Shown here in pieces: positions 1 to 8,575 of a stretch of DNA of 23,608 bases. A model generated the notes under the pieces. The model saw nothing but the letters and a program-made list of their open reading frames with translations, did no database searches and was not told the origin of the DNA. Source of the stretch: Chara braunii (lineage: Eukaryota; Streptophyta; Charophyceae; Charales; Characeae); NCBI GenBank assembly GCA_003427395.1, contig BFEA01000118.1:1868948-1892555 (forward strand). The letters are read 5' to 3'. The position numbers were made by a program, and so were the translations under genes. Position 1 is the first letter of the stretch; every line of letters starts with the position of its first letter.

Positions 1-264
1 CCATCACAAGCCAGCAATATATATATATGTATATATATATCGTCATATATATATCGTCATATATATATCGTCAAATAGAACTGCCCGGTAAACCGTAGGC
101 AGAGAGGGAGAAGAGGACAACAAACGATATATCGTCATATATATATCGTCACAAACAACTGCCCGGTAAAACCGTAGGCAGAGAGAGAGAAGAGGACAAC
201 AAACGAGGGGCTGTGACAAACTGTTTCTTCGGAGTTTCACCGACTCATCAGGAGGCTGAAATCG

Positions 265-295
<31 letters not shown>

Positions 296-358
296 TCAAA
301 TAGAACGGCCCGGTAAACCGTAGGCAGAGAGGGAGAAGAGGACAACAAACAAGGGGTT
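1..358 (-). repeat. TA-embedded short repeat, three tandem copies
   Basis: Three copies of one repeat begin with CGTCA next to a (TA)n tract and continue with a shared body (CTGCCCGGTAAACCGTAGGC, then a GA-rich stretch). They span about 69-126, 147-264 and 294-356. On the plus strand they share the left boundary but stop at different points on the right and run back into TA. Read on the minus strand this is a common 3' end with variable 5' truncation, as seen in retroposons. Further copies lie at 10729-10885 and 12403-12420. Extra bare CGTC units in TA at 41-70 could be extremely truncated copies or microsatellite variation. No protein is encoded. Confidence 0.75.
207..264 (-). ncRNA. hammerhead-ribozyme-like core
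   Basis: Read on the minus strand, the segment has the invariant hammerhead box CUGAUGA (251-245). A G is followed by stem II UCGG/CCGA (243-240 with 232-229), then GAA (227-225). A three-base stem III ACA/UGU with loop GUU (224-216) leads to GUC at 217-215, so the expected self-cleavage site lies between 215 and 214. The order box, stem II, GAA, tiny stem III, GUC fits the minimal type I hammerheads known from Penelope-like elements and retrozymes. The first pair of stem II is a G-A mismatch. I could not find a convincing stem I: the flanks look alike rather than complementary. This copy may therefore be inactive or a rearranged derivative. Confidence 0.5.
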
Positions 359-362
359 ATAT

Positions 363-726
363 ATATATACTACGTTGCATAGAGTACACATACGGGGGCT
401 TCCCGTACGAAATGTACAGGTTATTTCTGTACGGGATCTGTACGGGAACCTGTACGGGAACCTGTACGTCTTGTAGGCCCCCGTACGAAAAAGCAAAAAA
501 AAAAAAAAAAAAGTCATCAAAAAAATCCGAAAAAAAGGCTCTGTGATGCAAAAGCACAAAACAAGCAACATTGGCTGAGCATCATCTTCAGATTCTTAAT
601 AGAATTTGAGAAAAAAATAAAAATATTACCGGATTTGAAGGGGAAAAAAAAAAAAATCGTACGGGGTCCCTAGCGTACGAGTACAAGAGTACGAATCCGT
701 ACTCGTACGAGGGTGCGTACAAGTGG

Positions 727-730
<4 letters not shown>
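363..730. repeat. GTACG-rich inverted blocks around an A-rich core
   Basis: Two blocks rich in GTACG/TACGGG (about 389-488 and 658-715) flank an A-rich core. The left block contains a 12-bp tandem repeat (CTGTACGGGAAC, about 3.5 copies at 427-466) and folds back on itself (389-421 with 452-488). The extreme ends are loosely inverted (GTTGC near 373, GCAAC at 726-730) and both abut AT repeats. The layout resembles a small DNA-transposon derivative with subterminal repeats, but I cannot fix a target duplication. Confidence 0.4.

Positions 731-794
<64 letters not shown>
731..794. repeat. (AT)n microsatellite
   Basis: Uninterrupted AT dinucleotide tract of 64 bp. It directly follows the GTACG-rich block, as TA tracts flank the short repeats at 1-360. 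Confidence 0.97.
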
Positions 795-797
<3 letters not shown>

Positions 798-2054
798 TTA
801 ATCTGAATGCGGGTTCAGCGATCCGGCATCGTGATCGTCGTTAGTTACCAGGGCAAAGGTGACATCGATCGAGTCACAAAGATATCAGCCACGTTGCGGA
901 GACGCGGACAACTAATCTCCCTGGTTGTCGAGTGTGAGTCGAGGAATGGGGGAAAGGGGGCAACCTCAGCCCAATTGGCCTGGATCCTCTGCACGTGCGA
1001 GGAGAGGGGAGGAAAATAGTTTAGCATCGATCCCCCCAATACACGCGGCGTCGGGATCGAAAAAGGGTATGGGGAAGGGAGGGAAATCAACACACTCATG
1101 CGTCCATGCAAACGGTCGACGCCCAATGTTCCCCATAATTGCGCTTGTAAGCGCCCAGTGGCACACATCTGCTTATCCATCTATCTTGGACAGTGAGACA
1201 TTCAACATCCACAGACTCTCGCACCACATCATGCATACAACAGAATACCCATACTTCGGGACCTTGCACACATCACAGTTGGACGAAGCAGCAATGGAGA
1301 TAAAGGCGAGGTCCTCAGTATTCAAAATTTCTCACACGGCTGGCCACCCTGGGACTCCCAATCCATCCGAACGACCGATAACCATAGCCACAAGGCCCTG
1401 CCACTGACGGCGTCCCATCTCCACCACCGCTCCGTCACCCCGACTGCCTTACCCCCAAGTCTACCGTTAAGCCCATCCACCTCGTCACTTCGCCCGTCAC
1501 TTGGGCACGCCAAGCCTGTTCGACGGCACGGACCTCGCGCATAGCTCGCGCATAGCTCGCGCAGCATTGCAATTGAGATCAAAGAGGAGGAGACGAAGGG
1601 ACTGCGATAATTTATAGCGCGGAAGGCGGCCGGGTGCCATCACGAGGTGCTAATAGCAAGGGGTGCAGATGAGCAAGACAGAAGAAGGGTCGAGGTTCCG
1701 AATGATTGAGAGAGGCGGGTCGAAAGTTCCGTGTAATTGGGGTGGTCGTTGAAGTGGTGCATGCTTTCCGCTTTCACCACATTGATCCGACCATCCCAAC
1801 TACACAGCCAATCGGTCGCGATGATGGGCAAGAAGAGGATCGGACTTTGCTCGTGGGAAGACGAATAGGCATGTAAGAAGGGAGGATGGCACGGGGATGC
1901 AAAGCGGGGGAACGGGTTTACGCAACGTGCAAAAAATTGAAAAACAGGTGTGTGTGCGTTATTGCGCAAGAAATCAAAATTTTCACCCACACTAATTCCT
2001 AACCGTTTCTTGGATTTCTCGGCGCGGGTGCTAACTGTCCGCGTGGAAAAGTTA
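795..2054. other. unrecognised sequence without a defensible gene
   Basis: Balanced-composition sequence with short open frames on both strands (longest 160 codons, 925-1407 plus). I recognise no domain, and overlapping frames of similar length exist on the opposite strand. The only local structure noted is an 11-bp unit (CTCGCGCATAG) repeated about 2.7 times near 1535-1563. This could be intergenic or decayed element sequence. Confidence 0.5.
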
Positions 2055-2324
2055 TTTGGGGCCGAACGCCCGAACCCGAACGCCCGAACGTATGGGACCC
2101 CTTAGGGATGCATTCGGTCGTTCGGGCCGAACGCGGACCAAAAAAAAAAAAAAAAATCAAAACAATTTAAAAAAACGTTATGTTATGAAAAAAAATAAAT
2201 TAAACAAGATTTGCCTGAGCATTACATCCAAATTCCTTACCAAATTTAAAATAAAAATAAAATATGAAAAACAAATACTAATAATAAAAATAACAAAAAA
2301 TAAAAAAGAATTAACTTTAGTGAG

Positions 2325-2760
<436 letters not shown>

Positions 2761-2880
2761 TTTTGGCGTGGGCCGAACGCCGGTGGGTTCGGACCCCATA
2801 CGGGACCCCGAACACCCGTACGTACGAAGGTCTGCCCGGGGATCTCCGTACGTACGGGCTGGTGACCCTAGCCGCTGAGT

Positions 2881-4245
2881 ACGGATCCTGGCTTGTCACA
2901 AGCAACCCATCTTCGGCACCCCCTTATTTGTGACAACGACGGCAAACCCTTCGATTTGAGGAATCGCTCACACTGGTGCTCCTCGGTCGCAAAAGGGGTG
3001 TACCTGTTGGGGGACATATGGGACTGCAAATGAGGCACATGGAAGTCCGATGCTCAGCTGCGGGGCAGGCTGAAGCATATTAGAGATAGAGCGGACAGGC
3101 TGCGCAAGCTCCAAGAGGCTATTCCGTTGGCCTGGGTGCAGCAGCACAAACAGGGTCCCACCATAGAACCAGGGGACTGGGTGGTCCATTGGACCCGCTT
3201 ACACGACGCAGCGGTAGTTAGCCGTGTTACAAGCATAATGGGCCAAAAGGCACAGCTGGAAGCCTACGACATAGCCACCCCAGGGGCTAGGTGGTCGGCC
3301 CTGCTGAGAAATGACGGCGCGTACTGGGACTGTACTTGGTCAGACCTCGTGAGAATCCAGGTTCTTCGAAATGCAGATGGCACATTCAACATTCTATACG
3401 TACTGACTGGACTCTCCGCTCACTACCCTCCCCTTTGACCCCCAGACAGGCACTGCCGAAGCCCTTAAACCATGGCAGTACACAGTCAAACAGGGCTACC
3501 GCAGACTACACAAAACCTGTCCAACGGACAGCCTCATCAAACGCAGATGGGAGAAGGATTCAATCCTCCAGCCTGAAGACCTGCAGGACTTCAGCTGGGC
3601 ATATGCCCATATAATGCCAACTGGACACAGGGCACTCCAGTGGCAAATTCTCTACCGATGCTTGCCCACCCCCGATTGGCTGGTCACATGGACAGGCCTT
3701 GAACAGCAGGGCCGCCTTTCCCCCATCTGCCGTTACTGCAGCAGAGCCTCCCAACAGGCCCGCGGCATGCTGGAACACTGCCTCCTCGGTTGCCCGATGG
3801 TGTCCCAGATATGGAGATGGTGGGATGCAGTATGGAATGCCCTAACAGGAACCCAGTTCCCATAGCAACCAAAGCTCCCGCCTCTGGGAAACCTGACAGA
3901 CGTGGTGGCCGCCTGGTCCGCCTATGAAAGGACATCTTCCTCATAACGAGAATTGAGATGCTGATGATAGCCTGGCGTGCCCGCTGTTCCTTTGAGCGGG
4001 AGCAAAACACTTTCGGCTTTCCGCAAGCCAAGGAGCACATGGCGAGCTACCTCACGGCCAGGACCAAGGCCACATGGGACCAACTCATACACCAAATCCA
4101 AAAAAATGAGGAGAACCCGGCCCTTACCTCTCAGGGCAAGAAATAGAGGATTGACGAACTAAGCAACATGCTCGAAGAGGAATGGCTGGGCCCAAGAAAA
4201 GCAATAGCCGAGGTGGTCAACTCGCAAATCACGTGGAAGAACTGA
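2881..4245 (+). pseudogene. 5'-truncated LINE ORF2 C-terminal remnant with zf-RVT finger
   Basis: This is a remnant of the reverse-transcriptase polyprotein (ORF2) of a plant-type non-LTR retrotransposon. The frame opens abruptly near 2881, just after the GTACG block, with no RT domain upstream, so the copy is 5'-truncated. The reading runs in frame 1 to 3438, frame 2 to about 3943, then frame 1 again to 4245, with indels in the C-run near 3425-3434 and near 3943. Premature stops lie at 3031 (TGA), 3863 (TAG) and 4144 (TAG). The diagnostic part is CLPTPDWLVTWTGLE followed by a CxxC finger (3728-3739) and EHCLLGC (3773-3793) leading into QIWRWW. That pattern matches the zf-RVT domain of plant LINEs and related repeats. 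The C-terminal part contains AWRARCSFE, usual for such tails. Confidence 0.8.
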
Positions 4246-5048
4246 AGGAGAGACGAATATTCCTGGGCCTTCAAGCCTTTTGTCCTCGTCTCTGTTCCTT
4301 TCGCAATGCCATCCTCTCGTCCCTCCTTTGTCTTAATTACGGACTGACCCCCTCCCCCCAGCCTTGCTCCTGCCCCCGGAATCCTGTTGGTCCCTTGGCT
4401 GGGTCGCCCGCTACACACCGCAAGGGATCTTCAGCGACCAGGCGGCCGTCGACAAGGAAAGGAACCAGGGAAGGTCGTTCGGGTGCGGTGCCCCATTTTA
4501 CAGTCTGAGAGAAAACAGCATCACCTAGGTGTGGAAACCACCCAAATGGATAGCAGGAGTGGTGTCACTGGCTGAAGGGAAGCAGACGCACGAGGATGGG
4601 CAAGGGCAGAGACAAAGCAACAGAAGGAATGAGCCTGCAGCTTCGTCAATCACCCCACGAGGTGTGTCGTGGCTGAGGAGAGGAAGGAGGCAGCGAACGA
4701 AACAGCCCACAGGGCGAACAAGGCGTCGCCGACTGGCAGGGGGCAACAGTGGAGAGAGTGTCTGCATCAGGCTGCATGGACCACACACAGGGTTTAAGCA
4801 GGGTTTAAGCGGGGGTAGGAAGAATACCTACATAGACAAGACCGAGGTTTAAGCAGGGGGAAACAACAAAGAGGGATTAGCCTCAGATTATCACCAGAAA
4901 TAAACACAGCCCCCGACTAGTGTCGTGGGAACTAATGGGTGGGCTGCCGACAAGGCTGGGCCAGTTTTTTAAAATGGAGCTTCATGTATGGTGGGGTAAC
5001 ATTCGTAGTGCTATGGGTAAGACTCCGTAAGAGGGAGCGCGGACCGGG
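4246..5048. other. probable LINE 3' flank with GTTTAAGCAGG repeats; no gene seen
   Basis: No coding region is recognisable. Near 4791-4860 the motif GTTTAAGC(A/G)GGG occurs three times. This could be a simple-repeat tail of the LINE remnant upstream, since some LINEs end in short tandem repeats instead of poly(A); that is inference. The rest is unassigned. Confidence 0.35.
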
Positions 5049-5190
5049 GAAGGGACATAGGAAAGGCGACAGCCTCATACATACCGATAAAATTGTGTTG
5101 CGCAAAGCTTTGGATGGATGAAGGGACATAGGAAAGGCGACAGCCTCATAAATACGGATAAAATTGTGTTGTGTAAAGCTTTGGATTGGT
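5049..5190. repeat. 71-bp tandem duplication
   Basis: Two adjacent units start with GAAGGGACATAGGAAAGGCG at 5049 and 5120 and end around GTAAAGCTTTGGAT. They differ at only a few positions by eye, so the duplication is fairly young. Function unknown. Confidence 0.85.
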
Positions 5191-5360
5191 GCATCGAAGG
5201 GACACTGGACCCGGTTTCCAGCAGGTGCAACTCCCCACCAATAGATGGAGCAGCCTCATAGTCAAGGCCTCAGTCCTGGTGGTTCTCTACCCACCGCCGG
5301 GATAGAGGCCTTGCAGAAATGGCTAATTGGATTAAAAAAAAGGGAAAAAAAAACAAGGAA
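5191..5360 (-). repeat. sequence joined to the U2 head; hairpin and shared GC-rich motif
   Basis: Read on the minus strand this continues from the U2-like segment as a T-rich stretch, then a stem-loop closed by GGCCTC/GAGGCC (about 5266-5310), then GCACCTGCTGGAAACCGGGTCCAG (5197-5225 region). The last motif recurs at 9485-9520 and 10007-10035, so it belongs to a dispersed family. It does not match the remainder of plant U2 snRNA as I know it. Confidence 0.45.
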
Positions 5361-5403
5361 AAGATACTACACTTGATCTTAGCCAAAAGGCCCAGAGAGG
5401 TAT
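5361..5403 (-). pseudogene. U2 snRNA 5'-end fragment
   Basis: On the minus strand the sequence starts ATACCTCTCTGGGCC at 5403 and continues through TTTTGGCTAAGATCAAG and TGTAGTATC. This is the highly conserved 5' end of spliceosomal U2 snRNA, including the GUAGUA branch-point recognition sequence. After about 43 nt the match stops and a T-rich run follows, instead of the usual stem-loop II region and Sm site. Upstream (5404-5470) I see neither the plant upstream sequence element nor a TATA box at the expected spacing. It is best read as a truncated or chimeric U2-derived retrosequence rather than a working U2 gene. Confidence 0.8.
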
Positions 5404-5472
5404 GTTAGTACACTTTAGCCCTTGTTCTATCCTACCTATTGCCCTTTCCGAGGTATTGCACACTGTCAGGGG

Positions 5473-6189
5473 TTAGCGTGGCATACTATCTACCCTTGCC
5501 CACTCCCAAGCCCCATTCTTTTTGAGACCTATCCGTCCCCTGTCTGTTCGCGGAGTGACAGACCCCCTGCTGTCTTCAACAGGTCGTGACACGCCCTTGC
5601 AGTTCGGAGATTCACACTCACACTTGACGGGCATTCCTTGAGCAGGGTGGGAGGCCGGGCCGTGGGAGAGTTTGGGGGGAGGGGGAGGGGTTGCTGGGGG
5701 GCCCTCAGATCGGGAGCGCAAGGTCATCCAGGTGCTGCGATCCATGGCAGGAGGGGGTGGGAGAACGGGTGTGAAAGATAGGGCAGATATGGCGTAGGGT
5801 GTCAAGACGGGCATTCCTTGAGCAGGGTGGGAGGCCGGGCGGTGGGAGAGTTTGGGGGGAGGGGGATGGGTTGCTGGGGGGTCCTCAGATTGGGAGCGCA
5901 AGGTCATCCAGGTGCTGCGATCCATGGCAGGAGGGGGTGGGAGAACGGGTGTGAAAGATAGGACAGATATGGCGTAGGGTGTCAAGTGGTACCCTCCCGC
6001 ATGAGGGGCGCAGCTGGCGGGCGATCCCCTCCTTGGGGCCGGGGAAAGGCAACGGAACTGGTCGGACCATCCACGAGGGGCGCTATCGGCGCTGCGGAGG
6101 CTACATATGGTAAGTGAACGGACGGGCGGGAAGTCAACAGGTGGAAAGGAAGCTAGCGGGACGCAATGCCCGAGCCAAGGGCGTGGCAC
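5473..6189 (-). CDS. doubtful 238-codon proline-rich ORF across the 180-bp repeats
   Basis: An open frame of 238 codons with ATG at 6189 contains two 60-residue repeats with motifs LTPYAIS, FTPVLPPPPAMDRSTWMTLRS and KLSH.PASHPAQGMPV. No known domain is recognised; composition is Pro/Ser rich. Against a real gene: all five substitutions between the two repeat units change an amino acid (V/A, Q/R, D/G, H/P, R/G), which is not expected under purifying selection, and the GC-rich unit keeps the frame open by chance. I list it only because it is the longest open frame left of the retrotransposon that is not a homopolymer, an N-gap frame or a recognised element. Confidence 0.15.
   Translation of the reverse strand: MPRPWLGHCVPLASFPPVDFPPVRSLTICSLRSADSAPRGWSDQFRCLSPAPRRGSPASCAPHAGGYHLTPYAISVLSFTPVLPPPPAMDRSTWMTLRSQSEDPPATHPPPPKLSHRPASHPAQGMPVLTPYAISALSFTPVLPPPPAMDRSTWMTLRSRSEGPPATPPPPPKLSHGPASHPAQGMPVKCECESPNCKGVSRPVEDSRGSVTPRTDRGRIGLKKNGAWEWARVDSMPR
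5626..5985. repeat. two tandem 180-bp units
   Basis: Exact 180-bp periodicity: GACGGGCATTCCTTGAGCAG starts at 5626 and again at 5806. I count five substitutions between the units, about 97% identity. The unit is G-rich on the plus strand and gives proline-rich frames on the minus strand. Confidence 0.95.
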
Positions 6190-6274
6190 GGCGGGAAGCA
6201 GCAGGATATGGCGCTTTCAGCGCGGGCTCGTTGGTGAGCACGGAAACTCGACAGCCGTCCGAAAGCTGCCGGGC

Positions 6275-6440
6275 TTTTTTTTTTTTTTTTTTAATAAACC
6301 TTGGAATTCTATTTCAAACGGGCCCAGTGCCCAAGGCTTACATCAGCATAGCAAGGAGTAACGCGAAAATAGTCGAGGGCACCTGGCCTCGGGTGCACTC
6401 CCCAGCCTGAGCCATCCCTCTGTAGAAAATTACGAAACAA
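6275..6440 (-). mobile_element. retroposon 3' end with poly(A), minus strand
   Basis: The T run at 6275-6292 is a poly(A) tail on the minus strand. Upstream of it on that strand are GGTTTATT, CAAGG..., then CGGGCCCAGTGCCCAAGGC read on the plus strand (GCCTTGGGCACTGGGCCCG on the minus). The plus-strand element ending at 7544 has the same motif before its tail, and further upstream similarity (GATGTAAG, TTACT, GGCTC) supports common ancestry. These are tails of one LINE or SINE family. The 5' limit is uncertain. Confidence 0.65.
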
Positions 6441-6480
6441 AAGCACGTCTCAACTATTCCTAATGCTACCTAAAAGCCCT

Positions 6481-6537
6481 CAATTCAGAAAAGACCACTC
6501 CGACCGGTGCAAACTCGGAGTGGTCTTTTCTGAATTG
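6481..6537. repeat. perfect 23-bp inverted repeat, 11-nt loop
   Basis: Arms 6481-6503 and 6515-6537 are exact reverse complements; the 11-base spacer is CCGGTGCAAAC. The arms begin CAATTCAGAAAAG and end TTCTGAATTG. No mismatch has accumulated, unlike the decayed sequence around it. It could be a recent foldback insertion, a small-RNA hairpin or a cruciform-forming site. Confidence 0.95.
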
Positions 6538-6623
6538 GTTGCCTGCAAGTGGAGATTGAGGATCTTCCGGCAAGGAATTACTGGGAGTTCGTTATCTGAT
6601 GGTTGGCATGCGGCTGCTCGTTT

Positions 6624-6868
6624 TAGGGATATCTTCGAAATTGCATGTATCTGCAGTTTGTTTTTCTTTTGAGCTTTGGTGATCTCCAGCTGAGTCTATC
6701 TTCTTCTTTTTCAGGATTTGTAGTGCTTTGTAGGGTTTCTTTTGTTAGGGTTATCTTCGAAATTGCACGTATCTGCGGTTAGCTTTTTGTTTGTTGAGCT
6801 TTCGTGATTTCTTCTTTTCCGTCCCGCTTCTTTATTAGGATTTATATTGCTTTAGGGTTTCTTTCGTT
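6624..6868. repeat. diverged 122-bp tandem duplication
   Basis: Unit 1 (6624-6745) and unit 2 (6746-6868) share TATCTTCGAAATTGCA(T/C)GTATC, GAGCTTTNGTGAT and TAGGGTTTCTTT. They are clearly diverged and T-rich. They may be part of the body of the retroposon ending at 7544. Confidence 0.75.
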
Positions 6869-7349
6869 GGAGTGCCACTGCATATTTTCGACTTGGCTCC
6901 AGTCTTTAGGTCCGCCTGTTTCTTGGTTTGTTGTTGGAATACCTTGCTCGAACAATTGGCCCGTGGTCTCATAGGTTGGCAACCCTATCTGATTCTGTTG
7001 CTGAGTCTTGTTCAATGCTTGGTGGGGGTGGCACTCTCCTGGATACCGTGCTAAAACGCAAAGTACCTTGTATACATAGGTGGGCGACCCTATTTGGATT
7101 TGTTGCCGGCTTTCCGTTTGAGGCCGGGCATCGAAGTGAGAGGCACTAGGAGGCTTGTCTTGCGGATCGATTGACTATATTGTTCTTCGCCTTTCGTGGT
7201 TGCTGGGCTTTGTAGATTGCCTTAATGATCGTGTTTTTTTTCTTCGTTAAGGTCTTTTCGTTTGTTGAAATTTTGTATACATAACTGAAGAGACGCATAG
7301 GCGGGTAGATAGTAGGCGGGTTAGGATTTTGGTAGGTGGGTAGGTTGTT
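6869..7349. other. unassigned T-rich sequence with a weak internal duplication
   Basis: No gene is recognised. CATAGGTTGGCAACCCTATCTG (about 6971) and CATAGGTGGGCGACCCTATTTG (about 7075) are diverged copies of one segment. The stretch may belong to the body of the plus-strand retroposon whose tail ends at 7544. Confidence 0.35.
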
Positions 7350-7544
7350 GGTGGCAGGGATGCTGCCGGGCGTGGGAGATGGGTGTGGAGATTGTGTACA
7401 GGGGCGGGGCTCCGAGCTCCTGGAGGAGCAGGACAACCCGACTGTCCTTGTTACTGGTTACTGTCATGATGTAATATGCCTTGGGCACTGGGCCCCGTTA
7501 ATAAAAGTGCAATTTCGTTATAAAAAAAAAAAAAAAAAAAAAAA
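7350..7544 (+). mobile_element. retroposon 3' end with polyadenylation signal and 23-A tail
   Basis: TGATGTAATATGCC, then TTGGGCACTGGGCCCCG, then AATAAA (7500-7505) and a 23-base A run (7522-7544). The motif before the tail is the same as in the inverted copy at 6275-6440. The canonical spacing between AATAAA and the tail marks a reverse-transcribed polyadenylated RNA. The 5' end is not defined. Confidence 0.7.
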
Positions 7545-7930
7545 GCCGTCAATTCTGAAACGACAATAAAAAACAAAACAACAATCACCGAAAAAAAAAA
7601 AAAAAAACTCACCAAAACCTATGGTGAACACTATCAAAAGCGTTCGTTTCCAAAACCATAGTCAAACAACACCGAAAACCCAAGAAAACTGGAAAACCTA
7701 ATGTTCCTTGCAATTTATGTTATGCATGCGTTGTTCTGTATATTTAGGACCTCTCGGGCAGAGCTGGGCACGGGGCACCCAGAGCCGCACCCACCTGCAC
7801 CCACCCGACCCACAGGGTGATGGGTCGGATTTAGGTCTACATGAGCTGTCTTGGGTGGGTTATGGGCGGGCGCAGCCAGCATGCCTCTCTGGGTGACGGG
7901 CGGGTGAAGATTTGACCTGGGTCACCCGCT

Positions 7931-7948
7931 GGGTGGGTGGGAGGCGGG
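7931..7948 (+). other. G-quadruplex motif
   Basis: Four G-triplets with loops T, T and AGGC inside the left subterminal part of the hAT-type element. This is a canonical short-loop quadruplex pattern. Confidence 0.6.
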
Positions 7949-8368
7949 TGACGGCCTGGCCTGGGGCACCAGACCCATAGGCCCAGGATGACCCGAAAAT
8001 TATGCACTCCCCCCCCCCCCTCCCCCTCCCCCTTGTGTAGTACGTCAGGCTTGAGGTTGGGAGCCAAAGAAAAAAGTGCCAGATTCAGTTGCCCAGGTCC
8101 TGATAAAGTAACACCGGTGCAAAAGAAAAAAGCGGCGTGCTCCAGCAGTGCAGCTGCCCCTGGGCAAAAAAAAAAAATCTTGAGATATTTTCCTTTGAGA
8201 CATTCGAGTCTCATTGTCTATGTTGCTGTTGTTTTAATAATTGGATTTCAGATGTCTTTGTTGCAATGCTATGTTGCTGATGAAATTGTGATGGTGTAAG
8301 GGACTGGCATGGGCAGGTGCGGGTGAAGAAAATTTGTCTTGGACACGGGCGGGTGATGATACTCTTAC

Positions 8369-8393
8369 GGGTGCGGGCGGGTGTGGGTGAGGG
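8369..8393 (+). other. G-quadruplex motif
   Basis: Five G-triplets separated by TGC, C, TGT and TGA in the right subterminal part of the hAT-type element. With 7931-7948 it places a quadruplex-capable stretch near each end. Confidence 0.6.
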
Positions 8394-8575
8394 CTTTTTT
8401 CGGGTCACGGGCGGATAGGGCGTGGGGCTGAAATTTCAAAAAATATTTTGGGTGGGTGGGGCCGTCTAGAAGTAAAAAATAAAATTATTGGGCGGGGTGG
8501 ATGGGGGAAAAAAAAAATTGGGCGGGTTGGGTCGAGGGTGAAGAAAATAAAAATTTGCCCACCTCTGCTCTCGCG

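Larger units (their letters stand above)
7759..8567. mobile_element. non-autonomous hAT-type DNA transposon
   Basis: The left end CAGAGCTGGGCA (7759-7770) and the right end, read on the minus strand, CAGAGGTGGGCA (8567-8556) match at 11 of 12 positions and fit the CAGNGNTGGGCA terminus of hAT transposons. The flanks are CTCTCGGG (7751-7758) and CTCTCGCG (8568-8575): 7 of 8 match, the 8-bp target duplication expected for hAT. Subterminal GGGCGGGTG-type motifs are abundant on both sides (7846-7950, 8330-8480) and could be transposase binding sites. No transposase is encoded in the 809 bp, so movement would need a helper. Confidence 0.8.

Noticed and set aside
41-150. CRISPR-like array of (TA)nCGTC units
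   Set aside because: Units are simple TA microsatellite with a tetranucleotide, no spacers of constant length, and the context is eukaryotic.
925-1407. 160-codon plus-strand ORF
   Set aside because: No recognisable domain, and similar-length frames lie on the opposite strand in the same DNA; chance frame in a GC-balanced stretch.
5361-5403. Functional U2 snRNA gene
   Set aside because: Only about 43 nt match; the rest of U2, the Sm site context and plant snRNA promoter elements are missing.
6620-6870. Interstitial telomere repeat (TTTAGGG)
   Set aside because: TTTAGGG-like strings appear singly within a T-rich duplicated segment, not as a tandem array.
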